Below, one piece after another: positions 23,884-26,078 of a stretch of 26,078 bases of DNA; position 1 is the first letter of the stretch; each line of letters begins with the position of its first letter. The stretch comes from Desulfomicrobiaceae bacterium (GTDB lineage: Bacteria; Desulfobacterota; Desulfovibrionia; Desulfovibrionales; Desulfomicrobiaceae). The notes below the pieces were generated by a model, which worked only from the letters and a program-made list of their open reading frames with translations, had not been told where the DNA came from and did not search any database. Location: the NCBI GenBank assembly GCA_003530935.1, contig DPEO01000135.1, positions 1 to 26,078 of the forward strand, given 5' to 3'. Made by a program: the position numbers and the translations under genes.

Positions 23884-24230
23884 GCTTGAGCTCCAGAAAA
23901 TTCCACGATGTCGCCTGGGTTGAGGGTGCCTGTGCGCAATCGGTCAATGACCGCAGCCACGGAGCCAATGACGCCATCAAAGACTTCGACCCGTTTCCAG
24001 CGCAGGTAGTGGTAGTATTCTTCTTCGATGCCCCCGCATACCACGGCATCCATGTCCCGTTCAAGGATGAGGTTGCAGAGCTCGTCCGCGGAAGGGTGGG
24101 CAAGGAGGAGCGATTTGCGGGCCACGATCTCCCCGCCCTCAGCCAGGCGCAGGATGAGGACCTCCATGGCGAGATCGAAACGGGGGGCGATTTCGTCGTG
24201 GTCGATGGTGATGAGGATGCGGCGCTCCAT
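23880..24230 (-). CDS. NifX/NifB-C fold protein (dinitrogenase iron-molybdenum cofactor family)
   Basis: A 116-residue single-domain protein of the NifX/NafY/NifB-C-terminal fold, which in nitrogen fixers binds FeMo-cofactor precursors. Seen here are the N-terminal strand ILITIDHDEIAPRFD, the glycine turn VVCGGIEEEYYHYL (63-76), and EVFDGVIGSV. No nitrogenase genes are nearby, and there is no NifB radical SAM domain, so a role in nitrogen fixation is unlikely. Stand-alone members of this family are common in sulfate reducers and are thought to bind metal clusters or act as regulators; the real function is unknown. Lying between the AAA+ protein and the sensor kinase with a 3-base gap and an ATGA overlap, it belongs to this signalling operon. 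Confidence 0.88.
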   Translation of the reverse strand: MERRILITIDHDEIAPRFDLAMEVLILRLAEGGEIVARKSLLLAHPSADELCNLILERDMDAVVCGGIEEEYYHYLRWKRVEVFDGVIGSVAAVIDRLRTGTLNPGDIVEFSGAQA

Positions 24231-24233
24231 GGC

Positions 24234-25367
24234 TCACTCCTTACGGCCGCGGCGCTGGGGTTGGCGGAGCAGATACCCCGGAAGGTGTTCTGGCCGGACA
24301 TCTCCTTCAGGACATACGAGGACGGCAAATTCCATGATGTTTTTGAGTTCCCGTACGTTTCCGGGAAAGGGATGGGCATGGAGCATGCTCAAGGCCTTGG
24401 GGGTGAAGCCGGAGATGTTCTTTTTCAAGCGCTGGGCGAAATGTTCGCGAAAATAGTGCAGGAGAAAGGCAACGTCTTCTGGACGCTCGCGCAGGGGGGG
24501 CAGATCCAGCCGCAACGCCGCCAAACGGTGGAAGAGATTTTCGCAGAGCCTGCCTGCGGCCGCGAGCGTGGCGGGGTCGGTCATGGTAGAGGCCATGAGC
24601 CGGACATCAACCCGCATGGGATGCCCCCCCTGCGGCTGAATCGTGCCTTCGTCGAGAAAGCGGAGAAGGCGCGCCTGGATGGAGGGCGGCAGCGATTCGA
24701 TCTCGGCCAGATACAGGGTCCCCCCTTGGGCCTGCTGGAAGCGGCCAGGTTGGGGGGCAGGGGCGGTTTTGCCGAAGAGCTCGGCTTCCAGGATTTCTTC
24801 GGCCATGGGGCCGCAGCTGAAGCGGATAAAAGGCTGGCGCGCCCGTGCGGAAGCCTTGTGGATGGCATGGGCCAGGCGGCCTTTGCCGGTCCCGGTTTCG
24901 CCAGCGATGAGGATGGGGGCACTGTGGCCGGCCACCATGGGCACCAAGCGCAGGATGCGCTCCATGGCCGGGGAGCGACCCACCAAGGAGTCTTCGGTGG
25001 CGGTCTGGTTGAGCCGGGCCTCTAGACTGTGGATCGGCGAGAGATCCTCCACGATGTCGAGATACACCGCGCCCTGGTCCGTCGTCAGGCGCACCGGGGT
25101 GAGGTTGATGGGAATGATGCGCCGGTGACGCGAGAGGCAGTCGGTGCGTCCCCCTGGGCTTGGCGCCCCGTCTGAGGTGTGCGGGCAATTCTGGATACAC
25201 CGGCGGCTGCGCAGCACGTGCCGACAGGGGAGTCCGGCGACTTCGTCGCGTGCGTAGCCGAGGAGGGACTCCATGGCGGCATTGAGGGTGCGCACCCGAC
25301 GGTGGGGATCCAGAACGACACACCCCACAGGCAGGGCGTCCAAGATGTCCAGCAGGGAGACGTTCAT
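24234..25367 (-). CDS. PAS domain plus degenerate sigma-54-activator-type AAA+ protein, no DNA-binding domain
   Basis: A 377-residue protein. Residues 5-115 form a PAS domain containing a cysteine group (C48, C57, C61, C77) seen in other PAS-AAA+ regulators and possibly metal- or redox-sensitive. Residues 127-365 are a sigma-54-interaction type AAA+ domain: Walker A GETGTGKG (156-163), ELFGK, arginine-finger region FHRLAAL (279-285) with LPPLRERPEDV, and sensor II PGNVRELKN. Two essential parts are missing. The GAFTGA loop that contacts sigma-54 is replaced by TAPAPQPGRF (201-210), and Walker B reads GGTLYLAE with A221 in place of the catalytic Asp. The C-terminus ends soon after the AAA+ fold with a basic tail and no Fis-type helix-turn-helix. 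It probably binds ATP but cannot activate sigma-54 in the normal way; an anti-activator or signalling scaffold is plausible. Confidence 0.88.
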   Translation of the reverse strand: MNVSLLDILDALPVGCVVLDPHRRVRTLNAAMESLLGYARDEVAGLPCRHVLRSRRCIQNCPHTSDGAPSPGGRTDCLSRHRRIIPINLTPVRLTTDQGAVYLDIVEDLSPIHSLEARLNQTATEDSLVGRSPAMERILRLVPMVAGHSAPILIAGETGTGKGRLAHAIHKASARARQPFIRFSCGPMAEEILEAELFGKTAPAPQPGRFQQAQGGTLYLAEIESLPPSIQARLLRFLDEGTIQPQGGHPMRVDVRLMASTMTDPATLAAAGRLCENLFHRLAALRLDLPPLRERPEDVAFLLHYFREHFAQRLKKNISGFTPKALSMLHAHPFPGNVRELKNIMEFAVLVCPEGDVRPEHLPGYLLRQPQRRGRKE

Positions 25368-25370
25368 GAG

Positions 25371-25787
25371 TTAGTGGGCTCCGCCGCCGATGATACCCGA
25401 GGCGGCCAGGCAGAGGGTGAGGACTTCCAGCAAAGAGATGATGGCAAACTTGAAGTCCTTTTGCTTGAAGTAGACGATGGAGAGGTACACAAACCCGACG
25501 ATGGTGAGACCAGCGAGCAGGGCAATGCCCAGGAAGTTGAGGAAGTCGCCTTTGCCGAGCAAAGAGATCCATCCCCAGCCCGTCGGCACATTGTTGGCGG
25601 TAAGGTATTCATTGACGGGCATGGACCAGTACTGGGTGATGAGTTTCATGGAGACGTAGGGCTCCATGATGCCGGAGACGTAGAGGAGATAGGTGATGCC
25701 CATGAGGGCGAGACCGGTCCAGCATCCATAAAAGAGGATGTCGGCGTACACGAGCTGTTCTTTGGGAGCATTGGTATTGGTATGCAT
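25371..25787 (-). CDS. Small membrane protein, DUF1634-like, paired with TauE/SafE permease
   Basis: A 138-residue integral membrane protein with about three helices: residues 18-40, 83-107 and 113-133. A soluble loop of about 40 residues with conserved-looking aromatic residues (KLITQYWSMPVNEYL) lies between the first two. The last part, ending in a small-residue helix, resembles DUF1634 proteins, which often accompany TauE/SafE permeases, but the similarity is only moderate by eye. The start at 25787 has AGGAGG at good distance. It lies 27 bases after the permease and three bases before the PAS/AAA+ gene, so it probably forms a membrane complex with the permease or couples it to the signalling proteins. 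Confidence 0.75.
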   Translation of the reverse strand: MHTNTNAPKEQLVYADILFYGCWTGLALMGITYLLYVSGIMEPYVSMKLITQYWSMPVNEYLTANNVPTGWGWISLLGKGDFLNFLGIALLAGLTIVGFVYLSIVYFKQKDFKFAIISLLEVLTLCLAASGIIGGGAH

Positions 25788-25814
25788 GCGATGCCTCCTG
25801 AGTGACGTTGTCGT

Positions 25815-26078
25815 TTAGATCCCCAGCCCCTTGAGCAGGGCCTTCACACCGGCAAAGAGTAAGACGCCGATGACCATATACCGGATAAACGCGGGCTTGG
25901 CGATCGCCAAGAGGCGGACGCCCACGAAGGATCCTGCCATGAGTCCCACGATGGAGGGAATGGCCATGAGCGGGATGACACAGCCCTGATTGAGGTATAC
26001 CCATGCGGCCGAGGTGTCGGTGATGGACAAGAGGAACTTACTCGTGCCGACAGCCACCTTCAGAGGGACACCCATCAT
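25815..26078 (-). CDS. TauE/SafE family anion permease, C-terminal part (5' end outside window)
   Basis: The last 87 residues of a membrane permease whose start lies beyond base 26078. The visible part has the C-terminal half pattern of TauE/SafE (sulfite/organosulfonate exporter) proteins: GVPLKVAVGTSKFLLSITD, a helix, then IPSIVGLMAGSFVGVRLLA and a final helix VIGVLLFAGVKALLKGLG. The ATG codons at the window edge are internal. Family members export sulfite, sulfoacetate or related anions, or take up sulfate or sulfite in some sulfate reducers; the direction and substrate here are not known. It is the first visible gene of the two-component operon, so the promoter is outside the window. Confidence 0.88.
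   Translation of the reverse strand: MMGVPLKVAVGTSKFLLSITDTSAAWVYLNQGCVIPLMAIPSIVGLMAGSFVGVRLLAIAKPAFIRYMVIGVLLFAGVKALLKGLGI

Noticed and set aside
23880..24230. Nitrogen fixation locus suggested by the NifX-fold protein
   Set aside because: No nifHDK, nifEN or nifB is in the window, and stand-alone members of this fold are common outside nitrogen fixers.

Overview
The window is GC-rich bacterial chromosome, densely coded, with no tRNA, rRNA, CRISPR array or insertion sequence that I can see. The gene content suggests a Desulfobacterota (deltaproteobacterial) sulfate reducer, probably of the Desulfovibrionales. The reasons are the sirC-ccsA-hemA block of the siroheme-derived heme pathway, the TauE/SafE exporter in an operon with a NifX-fold protein and several two-component proteins, and the general style of the proteins. 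This placement is inference from gene content, not from a database match.

Layout. (1) 1-2542, plus strand: potB (5' end outside the window), potC and potD, a spermidine/putrescine ABC importer with ATGA overlaps; potA would lie upstream. (2) 2651-15900, minus strand: one unbroken run of 13 genes. Read in transcription order it is gluQRS, sirC, ccsA-like, hemA, a small Cys-containing protein, tilS, nfeD-like, an SPFH protein (qmcA-like), then an arsenosugar-type cluster: a SelD-associated NADH-type oxidoreductase, arsS (radical SAM), a TVP38 membrane/FAD-disulfide oxidoreductase fusion that carries a frameshift, two glycosyltransferase-like proteins, and arsM. (3) 16014-17471, plus strand: selO, divergent from gluQRS. 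(4) 17514-19091, minus strand: nadB, convergent with selO. (5) 19251-26078, minus strand: a tightly overlapping operon ending in a strong intrinsic terminator. It encodes a TauE/SafE permease (5' end outside the window), a small membrane protein, a PAS/AAA+ protein, a NifX-fold protein, a CACHE-type sensor kinase, a CheY-like receiver, a kinase-like protein without ATP-binding motifs, a second receiver, a receiver-kinase hybrid, and a third receiver.

How the genes work together. The arsenic cluster has the complete set of the 'rSAM/selenodomain' or arsenosugar families: ArsM methylates arsenite, ArsS joins an adenosyl-derived sugar to it, and the two transferases and two flavoproteins probably carry later steps that are not known. 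The heme genes fit the route from glutamyl-tRNA through uroporphyrinogen and precorrin-2 to siroheme and then heme, and feed cytochrome c maturation.

The most unusual part is the last operon. It looks like a self-contained multi-step phosphorelay next to an anion exporter. It has two full kinases, four receivers (three of them close paralogs), a ChpT-like pseudokinase candidate, and an AAA+ protein of the sigma-54 activator family that lacks the GAFTGA loop, the Walker B aspartate and the DNA-binding domain. No output domain that binds DNA is encoded in the visible part, so how the signal leaves the pathway is open.
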